Shown: positions 8,319 to 17,944 of the stretch, piece by piece
Position numbering within the stretch: the stretch's first letter is position 1
Layout of the letters: every line of letters begins with the position of its first letter
Origin: Actinomycetota bacterium
GTDB lineage: Bacteria; Actinomycetota; UBA4738; HRBIN12
Direction: 5' to 3'
Assembly: GCA_004366195.1 (NCBI GenBank)
Contig: SIRV01000046.1
Span: 1 to 31,736, forward strand
DNA length: 31,736 bases
The notes under the pieces: generated by a model
What the model saw: only the letters and a program-made list of their open reading frames with translations
What the model was told of the DNA's origin: nothing
Database searches by the model: none
Translations under genes and position numbers: made by a program

Positions 8319-8747
8319 ATGGTGAGGCGGGCCTCCGTGCCCGCCCTCGTCGCGCTCCCCCTCGCGGGGGCGCTCGGCGCGCTCCTCGGCGGCGGCGGCG
8401 CCGCGGCCTCCGCCGCGGTCGGGGTGGCGGTCGTGTACGGGAACTTCGCCGCGCACGGCCTCTCGCTCGCGTGGGCGTCGAGGATCTCGATCGCGATGGT
8501 GCAGGCGACCGCCCTGCTCGGACCGGTGGTCCGGCTCGGCACCATCCTCGGCCTGATGTTCGCCCTCGACCGGCTGACGTGGTTCTCGCCGGTGGCGTTC
8601 GGTTGGACCGTCGTGCCGGGGACCCTGCTGCTGCTCGCGTACGAGGCCCGGCTGGCGATCCGGGGTCTCGGCGGGATGCTCGAGATCCCGCCGGATCCGG
8701 CCGCGGCGCGCGCCGGGCGAGCGTTGTCCGCACGGGAGGCCCGCTGA
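8319..8747 (+). CDS. atpI: ATP synthase subunit I-like membrane protein
   Basis: This 142-aa protein has about four hydrophobic segments (LVALPLAGALGALLG, SAAVGVAVVYGNFAAHG, LGTILGLMFAL, and VPGTLLLLAYEARLA). That matches the AtpI / ATP synthase I type that precedes atpB. The ATG at 8319 is preferred because GGAG lies 6 bases upstream. An in-frame ATG at 8286 would add 11 residues and overlap the previous gene but has poor ribosome-binding-site spacing. The stop shares one base with the atpB start (TGATG). Its likely role is c-ring assembly; this comes from family knowledge. Confidence 0.75.
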   Translation: MVRRASVPALVALPLAGALGALLGGGGAAASAAVGVAVVYGNFAAHGLSLAWASRISIAMVQATALLGPVVRLGTILGLMFALDRLTWFSPVAFGWTVVPGTLLLLAYEARLAIRGLGGMLEIPPDPAAARAGRALSAREAR

Positions 8748-9544
8748 TGCTCGCTGCGATCCTCGGTCTATCGCGACCGCCCGAGGGGTTCCACGCCCCG
8801 GGGACCGAGATCTTCGACTACACGAAGACCTGCCTGATCGGCTCCGGCCCGTACTGCGTGACGCGGGTCACGTTCTGGATGCTGATGTCGACCGTCATCA
8901 TCGTCACGGTGTTCCTGCTCGCCGTACGCCGCGCGAGCATCGTGCCCCGGGGGCTGCAGAACGCGATCGAGGCCCTCGTGGACTTCGTGCGGAACGGGAT
9001 CGTCCTCGAGGTGATCGGGCGCGAGGGGCTGCCGTTCGTGCCGTTCCTCACCACCCTGTTCGTCTTCATCTGGGTGAACAACCTCTACGGGATCCTCCCC
9101 TTCATCAACTTCCCGACGACCTCGCGGGTGGCGATCCCGATGCTGCTCGCGATCCTCGTCTGGTTCGTCTTCAACATCACGGGCATCGTGAAGCAGGGCG
9201 GGCTGCGCTACCTGAAGAACACGCTGTTCATCCCGGGGGTCCCCAAGGCCCTGTACGTCCTGCTCACGCCGATCGAGTTCGTGACGGTGTTCCTCGTCCG
9301 GCCCCTCACGCTCGCCGTCCGTCTCACCGCCAACATGATCGCCGGCCACCTCATGCTGACGATCTTCTTCGTCGGCACGTGGTACCTGCAGTGGAAGCTC
9401 ATCACCATCCCCTTCGCCGCGCTCTCGTTCGCGCTCGGGACCTTCATCACCGCGTTCGAGGTGCTGGTGGGGGTGCTCCAGGCCTACATCTTCACCATCC
9501 TGACCGCCGTCTACATCGCAGGGGCGATCCACCCCGAGCACTAG
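8747..9544 (+). CDS. atpB: F1Fo ATP synthase subunit a
   Basis: This is the membrane stator subunit (265 aa) that forms the proton half-channels against the c-ring. The essential arginine is R192 in RPLTLAVRLTANMIAGH, and TM helices surround WVNNLYGILPF and ALGTFITAFEVLVGVLQAY. The ATG at 8747 overlaps the atpI stop by one base; upstream extension of the frame is spurious because it runs through atpI. It is followed after 14 bases by atpE. Length is typical for the family. Confidence 0.95.
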   Translation: MLAAILGLSRPPEGFHAPGTEIFDYTKTCLIGSGPYCVTRVTFWMLMSTVIIVTVFLLAVRRASIVPRGLQNAIEALVDFVRNGIVLEVIGREGLPFVPFLTTLFVFIWVNNLYGILPFINFPTTSRVAIPMLLAILVWFVFNITGIVKQGGLRYLKNTLFIPGVPKALYVLLTPIEFVTVFLVRPLTLAVRLTANMIAGHLMLTIFFVGTWYLQWKLITIPFAALSFALGTFITAFEVLVGVLQAYIFTILTAVYIAGAIHPEH

Positions 9545-9558
9545 GAGGAGGAAGGGGA

Positions 9559-9804
9559 ATGACGCAGTTGCTGGGTGTGCTCGCGCAGGTCTCGGGCGAC
9601 GTCGGCGCGATCGGCAAGGGCATCGGGTACGGCCTCGCCGCGATCGGGCCGGGGATCGGCATCGGGTTCCTGGTCGGCAAGGCGGTCGAGTCGATGGCCA
9701 GGCAGCCCGAGGCGGCCGGCATGGTCCGCACGACGATGTTCCTGGGGATCGCCTTCGTGGAGGCCCTCGCCCTGTTCGGGTTCGTGCTCGCGTTCATCAT
9801 CTGA
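9559..9804 (+). CDS. atpE: F1Fo ATP synthase subunit c
   Basis: This 81-aa hairpin protein makes up the proton-driven rotor ring. It has helix 1 with the glycine-rich GPGIGIG (30-36), the polar loop ARQP (47-50) that contacts gamma/epsilon, and helix 2 with the ion-carrying glutamate E68 in IAFVEALALFGF. The helix-1 glutamine and the serine/threonine after the glutamate that mark sodium-binding rings are absent, so a proton ring is expected. AGGAGGAAGGGG gives a strong ribosome-binding site just before the ATG, as expected for the subunit needed in most copies. Confidence 0.96.
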   Translation: MTQLLGVLAQVSGDVGAIGKGIGYGLAAIGPGIGIGFLVGKAVESMARQPEAAGMVRTTMFLGIAFVEALALFGFVLAFII

Positions 9805-9817
9805 GGGAGGGTCCGGG

Positions 9818-10375
9818 ATGCTGCACCTTCTGGTGCTCGCGGCGGAGGCCGTGGAGGCGGAGCAGAAGAACCCCATCCTCCCCGACGTCGCCGAGCTGAT
9901 CTACGGGGGCCTCGCCTTCGTGATCGTGTTCGCGGTGCTCTGGAAGTTCGCTTTCCCGGTCCTCGGCAGGATGCTCGAGGAGCGGACGGCCAAGATCCAG
10001 GCGGACCTCGAGGGGGCCGAGCGGGCGCGCACGGAGGCCGAGCGGGAGCTCGCCGAGTACCGGCGCCAGCTCGCCGGGGCGCGGGAGGAGGCCTCTCAGA
10101 TCATCGAGGAGGCGCGCCGGACGGCCGACCAGCTCCGGCGCGAGCTCCAGGCCCGCGCCGAGCAGGAGGCCCAGGGCATCGTGGCCCGGGCGCAGGAGGA
10201 GATCCGGGCCGAGCGCGACCGGGTGTTCCAGGAGCTCCGGGCGCAGGTCGGCGCGATCGCGGTCGAGCTCGCCGGCCGCGTCGTCGGTCGTAGTCTCGAC
10301 GCGGAGTCGCATCAGCGCCTGATCGAGGAGTACCTGGATCAGGTGGCGAGATCGGGGAACGGGAAGCGGGGTTGA
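9818..10375 (+). CDS. atpF: F1Fo ATP synthase subunit b
   Basis: This is the peripheral stalk subunit (185 aa). It has one N-terminal membrane helix (about residues 28-46, YGGLAFVIVFAVLWKFAFPV) followed by a long charged amphipathic helix (50-150) rich in E, R, A and Q that should form a coiled coil. The ATG at 9818 follows GGGAGGG. One base separates the stop from the GTG of atpH. The gene is separate from atpH, unlike mycobacteria, where a b-type segment is fused to delta. Confidence 0.94.
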   Translation: MLHLLVLAAEAVEAEQKNPILPDVAELIYGGLAFVIVFAVLWKFAFPVLGRMLEERTAKIQADLEGAERARTEAERELAEYRRQLAGAREEASQIIEEARRTADQLRRELQARAEQEAQGIVARAQEEIRAERDRVFQELRAQVGAIAVELAGRVVGRSLDAESHQRLIEEYLDQVARSGNGKRG

Positions 10376-10376
10376 G

Positions 10377-10922
10377 GTGACGGACCGGGAGGCGCTGATC
10401 CGGGGCTACGCTGAGGCCCTGTATGCCGTGGCCGAGGCCGAGGGCGAGCTCGACATCGTGGAGGACGAGCTGTACGCGTTCGCCAAGGCCCTCGAGACCC
10501 ACGGGGACCTGCGCGAGGCCCTGCACGACCCGGCCCTGCCGGTCGAGAACAAGGAGGGGCTCGTCCGGGACCTCCTCGGCGGGCGGGCCAACCCCAACAC
10601 GCTGAACTCCATCCTGTTCCTCCTCCACCAGGGGCGGGCCCGCGATCTGGAGGCGATCCTCGAGGCGTTCTCGCGCGTGGCCGCCGAGCGACGGAACCGC
10701 CAGCTCGCCGAGGTCCGGAGCGCCGTGCCGCTCGACGCGACCCAGCAGGCGCGGCTGGCCGAGGCCCTCTCCCGCGCCACCGGGAAGGCGGTCGAGGTCA
10801 AGGTGGTCGTCGACCCCAGGGTGATCGGGGGGATCGTGGCGAAGGTCGGCGACGAGGTGTTCGACGGCACCGTGCGCACCCGCCTGGAGGAGGCGCGCGA
10901 TCGGCTGACGCGTTCAGCATGA
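10377..10922 (+). CDS. atpH: F1Fo ATP synthase subunit delta
   Basis: This stator subunit (181 aa) links the F1 head to subunit b. The helical N-terminal half (IRGYAEALYAVAEAEG) is followed by the conserved C-terminal region LAEVRSAVPLDATQQARLAEAL and PRVIGGIVAKVGDEVFDGTV, typical of OSCP/delta. The GTG start at 10377 is one base past the atpF stop, and atpA follows after 13 bases. Length is normal. Confidence 0.93.
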   Translation: MTDREALIRGYAEALYAVAEAEGELDIVEDELYAFAKALETHGDLREALHDPALPVENKEGLVRDLLGGRANPNTLNSILFLLHQGRARDLEAILEAFSRVAAERRNRQLAEVRSAVPLDATQQARLAEALSRATGKAVEVKVVVDPRVIGGIVAKVGDEVFDGTVRTRLEEARDRLTRSA

Positions 10923-10935
10923 CAGGAAGGCTGCG

Positions 10936-12669
10936 ATGACACTCACGTTCGATCCCCAGACCATCGCCGAAGCGCTCCGTCGGAACGTCGAGTCGTGGAC
11001 CCCGAGCGTCGAGCGAGAGGAGGTCGGCCGGGTCGTCGAGGCGCACGACGGCATCGCGCGCGTCAAGGGGTTGCCGCGCACGATGGCGAACGAGCTCCTC
11101 GAGTTCCCCGGCGGCGTCCTCGGCCTCGCCTTCAACCTCGACTTCGACGAGATCGGGTGCGTCATCCTCGGCGACTTCGAGCACATCGAGGAGGGCGACC
11201 TCGTCCGGCAGACCGGCCGGATCCTCTCCGTCCCGGTGGGCGACGGCTTCCTCGGCCGCGTCGTCGACCCCCTCGGCAACCCGCTGGACGGCAAGGGGCC
11301 GATCCCTGCCGAGGGCCGGCGGAACCTCGAGGTGCAGGCCCCGAGCGTGGTCGACCGGCAGCCGGTCAAGGAACCGCTCCAGACCGGCATCACGGCGATC
11401 GACGCCATGACGCCGATCGGACGCGGGCAGCGCGAGCTCATCATCGGCGACCGCCAGACCGGCAAGACCGCGATCGCCGTCGACACCATCATCGCCCAGC
11501 GCGACAACTGGGCGAGCGGCGACCCGAAGAAGCAGGTGCGCTGCATCTACGTGGCCGTGGGGCAGAAGGCCTCGACGGTGGCGGAGGTCGTCGAGACCCT
11601 GCGGGAGCACGGCGCCCTCGAGTACACGGTCGTCATCAACGCCTCCGCGTCGGACCCCGCGCCGTTCCAGTACATCGCTCCGTACGCCGGGGCGGCCCTC
11701 GGGGCCCACTGGATGTGGAAGGGGCTCCACGCCCTCGTCGTCTACGACGACCTCTCCAAGCAGGCCACGGCGTACCGGACGCTGTCGCTGCTCCTGCGCC
11801 GACCGCCGGGCCGCGAGGCGTACCCCGGCGACGTCTTCTACCTGCACTCGCGCCTGCTGGAGCGGGCGGCGAAGCTCTCGGACCGGCTGGGCGGCGGTTC
11901 CCTCACGGCCCTGCCGATCGTCGAGACCAAGGGCGGCGACGTCTCCGCCTACATCCCGACGAACGTCATCTCCATCACCGACGGGCAGATCTACCTCGAG
12001 CCGGACCTGTTCTTCGCCGGCGTGCGTCCGGCGATCAACGTGGGGATCTCCGTGAGCCGGGTCGGCGGGAACGCGCAGATCAAGGCGATGAAGAAGATCG
12101 CCGGGCGGCTGCGGATCGACCTCGCGCAGTACCGGGCCCTCGAGGCCTTCGCCCAGTTCGGCTCGGAGCTCGACAAGGCCTCGCAGCAGCAGCTCGCGCG
12201 AGGCGCCCGGGTCGTGGAGGTGCTGAAGCAGCCCCAGTACCAGCCGGTGCCGGTCGAGCGCCAGGTCGTCTACATCTGGGTGGCGACCGGCGGGTACCTG
12301 GACGACCTCCCGGTGCAGGACGCGAAGAGGTTCGTGGAGAGCTTCGCCGCGTACCTCGACACGCACGCCCCCGAGGTCCTGGCGGCGATCCGCGACACCG
12401 GCGACCTGTCCGAGGAGACGGAGATCGCGCTGAAGCAGGCCGTCGAGGCCTACCGGGGACTGTTCGTCCCGAGCGGGGCCGAGGGCGGCTCGGCAGCCGG
12501 CGCCGGCGAGGGCGCACCCCCCGAGGAGCTGCGGCGCGACGTGGGCTGGGAGCGGATGTCCGCCGTGGAGGAGGTCCCGCCGCCCCCTCCGACCCGCGAG
12601 GAGCTCCGCCGCGAGTACGAGGAGAAGGCGGGTCCGCTCGGCGAGGCGGACGCCCCGCCGCCGGCGTAG
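10936..12669 (+). CDS. atpA: F1Fo ATP synthase subunit alpha with long C-terminal tail
   Basis: This is the non-catalytic nucleotide-binding subunit of F1 (577 aa). Walker A is GDRQTGKT (171-178), with the family segments VYDDLSKQATAYR and SISRVGG-like SVSRVGGNAQIKAMK further on. The conserved fold ends near residue 511 (AVEAYRGLFV). About 66 more residues follow, rich in A, G, P and E, with a PPPPP run and a charged helix-prone TREELRREYEEKAG. E. coli alpha is about 513 aa. Mycobacterial alpha also has a C-terminal extension, reported to suppress ATP hydrolysis, but this one is longer and its role is unknown. Confidence 0.96.
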   Translation: MTLTFDPQTIAEALRRNVESWTPSVEREEVGRVVEAHDGIARVKGLPRTMANELLEFPGGVLGLAFNLDFDEIGCVILGDFEHIEEGDLVRQTGRILSVPVGDGFLGRVVDPLGNPLDGKGPIPAEGRRNLEVQAPSVVDRQPVKEPLQTGITAIDAMTPIGRGQRELIIGDRQTGKTAIAVDTIIAQRDNWASGDPKKQVRCIYVAVGQKASTVAEVVETLREHGALEYTVVINASASDPAPFQYIAPYAGAALGAHWMWKGLHALVVYDDLSKQATAYRTLSLLLRRPPGREAYPGDVFYLHSRLLERAAKLSDRLGGGSLTALPIVETKGGDVSAYIPTNVISITDGQIYLEPDLFFAGVRPAINVGISVSRVGGNAQIKAMKKIAGRLRIDLAQYRALEAFAQFGSELDKASQQQLARGARVVEVLKQPQYQPVPVERQVVYIWVATGGYLDDLPVQDAKRFVESFAAYLDTHAPEVLAAIRDTGDLSEETEIALKQAVEAYRGLFVPSGAEGGSAAGAGEGAPPEELRRDVGWERMSAVEEVPPPPPTREELRREYEEKAGPLGEADAPPPA

Positions 12670-12673
12670 CAGC

Positions 12674-13560
12674 ATGGGCGCCAAGCTCCGCGTCGTCCGT
12701 CGACGGATCCGCTCGGTCCAGTCGACGATGAAGATCACCCGGGCGATGGAGCTCATCGCCGCCTCGCGCATCCTCAAGGCGCAGCAGCGCGTGGAGGCGG
12801 CGCGGCCCTACGCCGAGCTCCTCACCCGGGCCATGGAGGACGTGGCCAGGCAGACGGGCGCCCTGTTCCACCCGCTCCTCGAGGAGCGTCCTGAGCCGGC
12901 GCGGGTCGGCGTGCTCGTGATCACCTCCGACCGCGGCCTCGCCGGCTCGTACAACGCGAACGTCCTGCGACTGGCCGAGGACCTCATGGACTCCGTCCGG
13001 GCGCGGGGCTGCGAGCCGGTGACGTACGCGACCGGCAAGAAGGGGATCTCGTACTTCCGGTTCCGGGGCGTGCCGCTCGCAGGATCCTGGTCGGGCTTCA
13101 GCGAGGTGCCGCCCTACCGGGCCGCGGTCGAGATCGGCCGACGTCTCATCGCCGACTTCGCGGAGGGTCGGATCGACGAGCAGCACGTCGTGTACACGGA
13201 CTTCCGCTCGGCCTTCACGCAGCGGGCGACGAGCAAGCGGTTCCTGCCGATCTCCCCGACCGAGGTGCGGGACGTCCGACGGCGGCCGCACGCCGAGTAC
13301 CTCTTCGAGCCGGGCCCGAGCGAGATCCTCGACGAGCTCCTGCCGCAGTACGTGATCACGAAGGTCTACGCGGCGTTGCTGGAGTCGGCGGCCTCCGAGA
13401 ACGCGGCGCGACGCCGGGCGATGAAGGCCGCCACCGACAACGCGGAGGAGCTGGTGAAGGTGCTCACCCGCCAGGCGAACCGGGCGCGGCAGGACGAGAT
13501 CACGTTGGAGATCATGGACATCGTCGGCGGAGCGGAGGCGCTCGCGTCGGCGGCGGAGGA

Positions 13561-13564
<4 letters not shown>
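12674..13564 (+). CDS. atpG: F1Fo ATP synthase subunit gamma
   Basis: This is the central rotor shaft (296 aa). Both coiled-coil ends are recognizable: the N-terminal VRRRIRSVQSTMKITRAMEL and the C-terminal AMKAATDNAEELVKVLTRQ with NRARQDEITLEIMDIVGGAEAL. The core has the conserved ITSDRGLAGSYNANV. It starts 4 bases after atpA and its stop overlaps the GTG of atpD by 4 bases (GTGA), a sign of translational coupling between gamma and beta. Confidence 0.95.
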
Positions 13565-14994
<1,430 letters not shown>

Positions 14995-14996
14995 CG

Positions 14997-15383
14997 GTGG
15001 AGGTCCACGTCGTCACGCCGGAGCGCGAGGTCTGGGTCGGCGAGGCCCGGATGGTCGTCGCGCGGGGGGTCCTGGGGGAGCTCGGGATCCTCGAGGGGCA
15101 CGTGCCGCTCCTCGTCCGCCTCACGATCGGGCCGCTGCGGATCCTCCGGGACGGCGAGGAGGTCTTCTCCGTGGTGGACGGCGGCTTCCTCCACGTCTCG
15201 AGCTCGGAGGGCGTGACCCGGGTGGACGTGCTCGCGCCCTCGGCGGCCCTGGCCTCGGAGATCGACGTGGAGCGCGAGCGGCGGCGGATCGCGGAGCTCG
15301 AGGCCAGGCTGGTGGACAAGGACGACGTCGAGGCGCAGACGGAGCTCGCGAAGGCGCTGGCGCGCGTGAACCTGCGCGCGTAG
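14997..15383 (+). CDS. atpC: F1Fo ATP synthase subunit epsilon
   Basis: This 128-aa subunit caps the rotor stalk and can inhibit hydrolysis. The N-terminal beta-sandwich is visible (VEVHVVTPEREVWVGEARMV, GELGILEGHVPLLVRL, FSVVDGGFLHV). The C-terminal helical pair is RERRRIAELEARLVDK then AQTELAKALARVNL, so it has the full two-domain form. The start is the GTG at 14997, two bases after the atpD stop; upstream extension runs through atpD in another frame. It is the last gene of the atp operon. Confidence 0.92.
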   Translation: MEVHVVTPEREVWVGEARMVVARGVLGELGILEGHVPLLVRLTIGPLRILRDGEEVFSVVDGGFLHVSSSEGVTRVDVLAPSAALASEIDVERERRRIAELEARLVDKDDVEAQTELAKALARVNLRA

Positions 15384-15398
15384 GCGGCCCGGCGCGCG

Positions 15399-15404
15399 TA
15401 CCAT
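15399..15404 (+). promoter_or_regulatory. Possible -10 element of murA (TACCAT)
   Basis: TACCAT sits 10 bases before the murA ATG, the same spacing as the TATACT box before the first atp gene. It shares the 9-mer GTACCATCG with the wecA upstream region. No clear -35 is visible, and no strong ribosome-binding site precedes murA, which suits a near-leaderless message. Confidence 0.3.
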
Positions 15405-15414
15405 CGAGGCGACC

Positions 15415-16692
15415 ATGGACAGGCTGCTCGTCGTCGGCGGAAGGCCCCTCGTGGGGAGCGTCCGGATCTCCGGCGCCAAGAACTCGGCGCTGAAGCTCCA
15501 GGCCGCCGCCCTCCTGGCGGAGGGGCGGTCGGTGATCCGCAACGTTCCCCGGATCCAGGACTGCGGCACCATGGCCGAGGTGCTCGACCACCTCGGCGCG
15601 GCCGTCGCCTGGGACGGCGACACCTTCGTCGTCGACGCTCGGGACGTCCGGCCGCGGGAGACCCCCTACGAGCTGGTGAGCCGGATGCGGGCCTCGATCC
15701 TCGTGCTCGGCCCCTTGCTCGCCCGCTTCGGGGAGGCCCACGTCGCGATGCCGGGAGGGTGCAACATCGGCTCGCGCAAGATCGATCTGCACCTCCGGGG
15801 ACTGGAGCGCATGGGCGCCACCTTCCACCAGGAGCACGGGGTCCTCCACGCCAAGGCGAACCGGCTGCACGGTGCCGTGATCAACCTCGACTACCCGAGC
15901 GTGGGGGCCACGGAGAACGTGATGATGGCCGGCGTGGCGGCCCGCGGGACGACCGTGATCGAGAACGCCGCGCGCGAGCCCGAGCTGGCCGACCTCGCCG
16001 CGTTCCTGACCGCGATGGGGGCGAGGATCCATGGGATCGGGACGCCGACCATCGAGATCGAGGGGGTGGACGGGTTCCGGCCGGTGGAGCATCGGGTGAT
16101 CCCCGATCGGATCGAGGCCGGCACGTTCGCCATCGCGGCCTGCGCGACGCGCGGGCGGGTGGTGCTCGAGGGGGCCCGCGCCGACCACCTCGACCTCGTG
16201 CTGTCGAAGCTCGCCGAGGTGGGCGCCGACATCCTCACGACCGGGGACGGTCTCGCCATCTCCATGGACCGTCGGCCGCGAGCGGTGGATCTCGTCACGC
16301 TGCCCTACCCCGGCTTCCCCACGGACCTCCAGCCCCAGATGATGGCGCTCCTCGCCGCGGCGGACGGGACGAGCATCGTGACCGAGAACGTGTTCGAGAG
16401 CCGCTTCATGTTCGTGGACGAGCTGAACCGGATGGGCGCCGACATCCGGACCGAGGGGCATCACGCGGTGATCCGGGGGGTGGAGCGGCTGTCGGCGGCG
16501 CCGGTCCGAGCCCTCGACATCCGCGCCGGGGCCGCCATGGTCATCGCGGCGCTCTCGGCCGACGGGGTGAGCGTCGTCGAGGACATGTACCACGTCGACC
16601 GCGGCTACGAGGACCTCGAGGGGAAGCTCGCGGGCCTGGGCGCCTCGGTGCGCCGCGAGCGTGCGCTCGAGCCGACCCGGGCCGGAGCGTGA
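15415..16692 (+). CDS. murA: UDP-N-acetylglucosamine 1-carboxyvinyltransferase
   Basis: This is the first committed enzyme of peptidoglycan synthesis (425 aa), adding enolpyruvate from PEP to UDP-GlcNAc in the cytosol. The substrate-binding ISGAKNSALK is near the N-terminus. The active-site loop is PGGCNIGSRKIDLH, with C116 at the position of E. coli Cys115, so the enzyme should remain sensitive to fosfomycin (an Asp there gives resistance). DYPSVGATENVMM and GYEDLEGKLAGLGA complete the family pattern. Location after atpC matches the wider actinobacterial order. Its stop overlaps the next gene by 4 bases. Confidence 0.96.
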   Translation: MDRLLVVGGRPLVGSVRISGAKNSALKLQAAALLAEGRSVIRNVPRIQDCGTMAEVLDHLGAAVAWDGDTFVVDARDVRPRETPYELVSRMRASILVLGPLLARFGEAHVAMPGGCNIGSRKIDLHLRGLERMGATFHQEHGVLHAKANRLHGAVINLDYPSVGATENVMMAGVAARGTTVIENAAREPELADLAAFLTAMGARIHGIGTPTIEIEGVDGFRPVEHRVIPDRIEAGTFAIAACATRGRVVLEGARADHLDLVLSKLAEVGADILTTGDGLAISMDRRPRAVDLVTLPYPGFPTDLQPQMMALLAAADGTSIVTENVFESRFMFVDELNRMGADIRTEGHHAVIRGVERLSAAPVRALDIRAGAAMVIAALSADGVSVVEDMYHVDRGYEDLEGKLAGLGASVRRERALEPTRAGA

Positions 16693-17480
16693 ACGGGGAG
16701 CAGGTCCCGCCCCGCCCGGACCTCGGGGAGGTCCCGGCGCCGGCGCGGCGGAGCGGGCCCCTCGCCCGCGACCTCGATGCGAGGCCCTCGGCGACCTGGC
16801 GCTGGTGGGAGGCGCTCGGCGTCTACCTCGGCGCCGTGGTGCTCGGCGGGGCGGCGACGCTGCCGGTGTTCTCCCTCGTTCGGCCGAAGGCCCTGGCGGA
16901 GGTGATGGCGAGCGCGGCCGTGGCGCTCGTGACGCTCGGGGTGGTGGTCCTGTGGCTGCGCACCCTCCACCGCGACTGGGTCGGGATCATCGGGTTGGCC
17001 CGACCCGCCGGACCCCATGTGAGGGCCGGTGTCGTGTTCGGACTCGTCCTGTATCCGGTGGTGACGCTCGTGGTGGGCGGCCTCCTCGCGCTGCTCCTCA
17101 GTCTCGTGGCGGGCGAGCCGGTGCGGGCGCCGGAGCAGCTCCCGACCGACCTGCGGCCCGTCGGGTTCGTGGCGGCCGCGCTGTACGCGGTCCTGGTCGC
17201 GCCCCTCGGCGAGGAGCTCTTCTTCCGAGGGGTGCTCTTCCGCGCCGTGCGTGATCGGCACGGGTTCTGGCCTGGGGCGGCGGTGTCCTCGATCTGCTTC
17301 GGTCTCATCCACTTCGTGCCGGGCCCGGCGACGGGCACGATCCTGCTCATGACCGTGATGGTCTTCACCGGCCTCGGCTTCGCCTTCATCTACGAACGGC
17401 GGGGCGCGCTGTGGGCGCCGATCGCGGCCCACGCGACCTTCAACGTCATCGGGCTGGCGCTGATCATCACGTTGCGGTGA
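16689..17480 (+). CDS. CPBP-family intramembrane metalloprotease (CAAX/Abi type)
   Basis: This is a polytopic membrane protein (263 aa) of the CPBP family, glutamic-type intramembrane proteases related to eukaryotic Rce1. The three diagnostic motifs are present: EELFFRG (175-181), FGLIH with H208, and HATFN with H248 and N252. A polar, proline-rich N-terminal 35 residues precede about seven hydrophobic segments. The GTG start overlaps the murA stop (GTGA), so expression is probably coupled to murA. The substrate is unknown; family members act in protein maturation, bacteriocin immunity or envelope homeostasis, and the murA linkage hints at the last. Confidence 0.85.
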   Translation: MNGEQVPPRPDLGEVPAPARRSGPLARDLDARPSATWRWWEALGVYLGAVVLGGAATLPVFSLVRPKALAEVMASAAVALVTLGVVVLWLRTLHRDWVGIIGLARPAGPHVRAGVVFGLVLYPVVTLVVGGLLALLLSLVAGEPVRAPEQLPTDLRPVGFVAAALYAVLVAPLGEELFFRGVLFRAVRDRHGFWPGAAVSSICFGLIHFVPGPATGTILLMTVMVFTGLGFAFIYERRGALWAPIAAHATFNVIGLALIITLR

Positions 17481-17493
17481 GGAGGATCGAGCG

Positions 17494-17922
17494 ATGGCGG
17501 TGTTCCCCAGCGACGAGTGGCTCGCGATCTACCGCGATCGGATCAACGGCTCGGCCGAGTACCGGGAGGCGGCGGCGACGTGGGAGGGGGCGATCGCCTT
17601 CGTGTTCGAGGCCGAGCCCGACCGGGGCGTCCCGGAGGACCTCTGGGCCTGGCTCGATCTCTGGCACGGGCAGTGCCGCGAGGCGCGCATGGTGACGGCG
17701 GACGAGGGCGCGCGCGCCCCCTACGTGATCCGCGCCCCCTACACGCGCTGGAAGGAGGTGCTGGCGGGCGACCTCGACCCGGTCAAGGGCATGATGCAGG
17801 GCAAGCTGAAGCTCCGGGGCGACCTCCCCACGATCATCCGCCACGTTCGCGCGGCGAACGAGCTGGTGCACCTCACCTCGACGGTCCCGACCGAGTTCCT
17901 GGACGAGCTCGCGCCGCGGTAG
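17494..17922 (+). CDS. SCP2 sterol-binding-domain protein
   Basis: This 142-aa protein appears to be a single SCP2 (sterol carrier protein 2) domain, a small fold that binds fatty acyl or other hydrophobic ligands. The start is EWLAIYRDRINGSAEYREAA, followed by WEGAIAFVFEAEP. The best landmark is PVKGMMQGKLKLRGDLPTII, which resembles the strand-helix region lining the lipid tunnel. GGAGGA lies 8 bases before the ATG. It is 13 bases downstream of the CPBP gene and 22 upstream of the dehydrogenase. No enzymatic residues are expected; the ligand is unknown. Confidence 0.75.
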   Translation: MAVFPSDEWLAIYRDRINGSAEYREAAATWEGAIAFVFEAEPDRGVPEDLWAWLDLWHGQCREARMVTADEGARAPYVIRAPYTRWKEVLAGDLDPVKGMMQGKLKLRGDLPTIIRHVRAANELVHLTSTVPTEFLDELAPR

Positions 17923-17944
17923 GCTGGGCGGCTCGGAGGGGAGG

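Noticed and set aside
9559..9804. Sodium-translocating ATP synthase
   Set aside because: Subunit c lacks the helix-1 glutamine and the Ser/Thr after the ion-site glutamate that are typical of sodium rings.
15760..15762. Natural fosfomycin resistance through MurA
   Set aside because: The active-site residue is Cys116, not Asp, so no target-based resistance is predicted.
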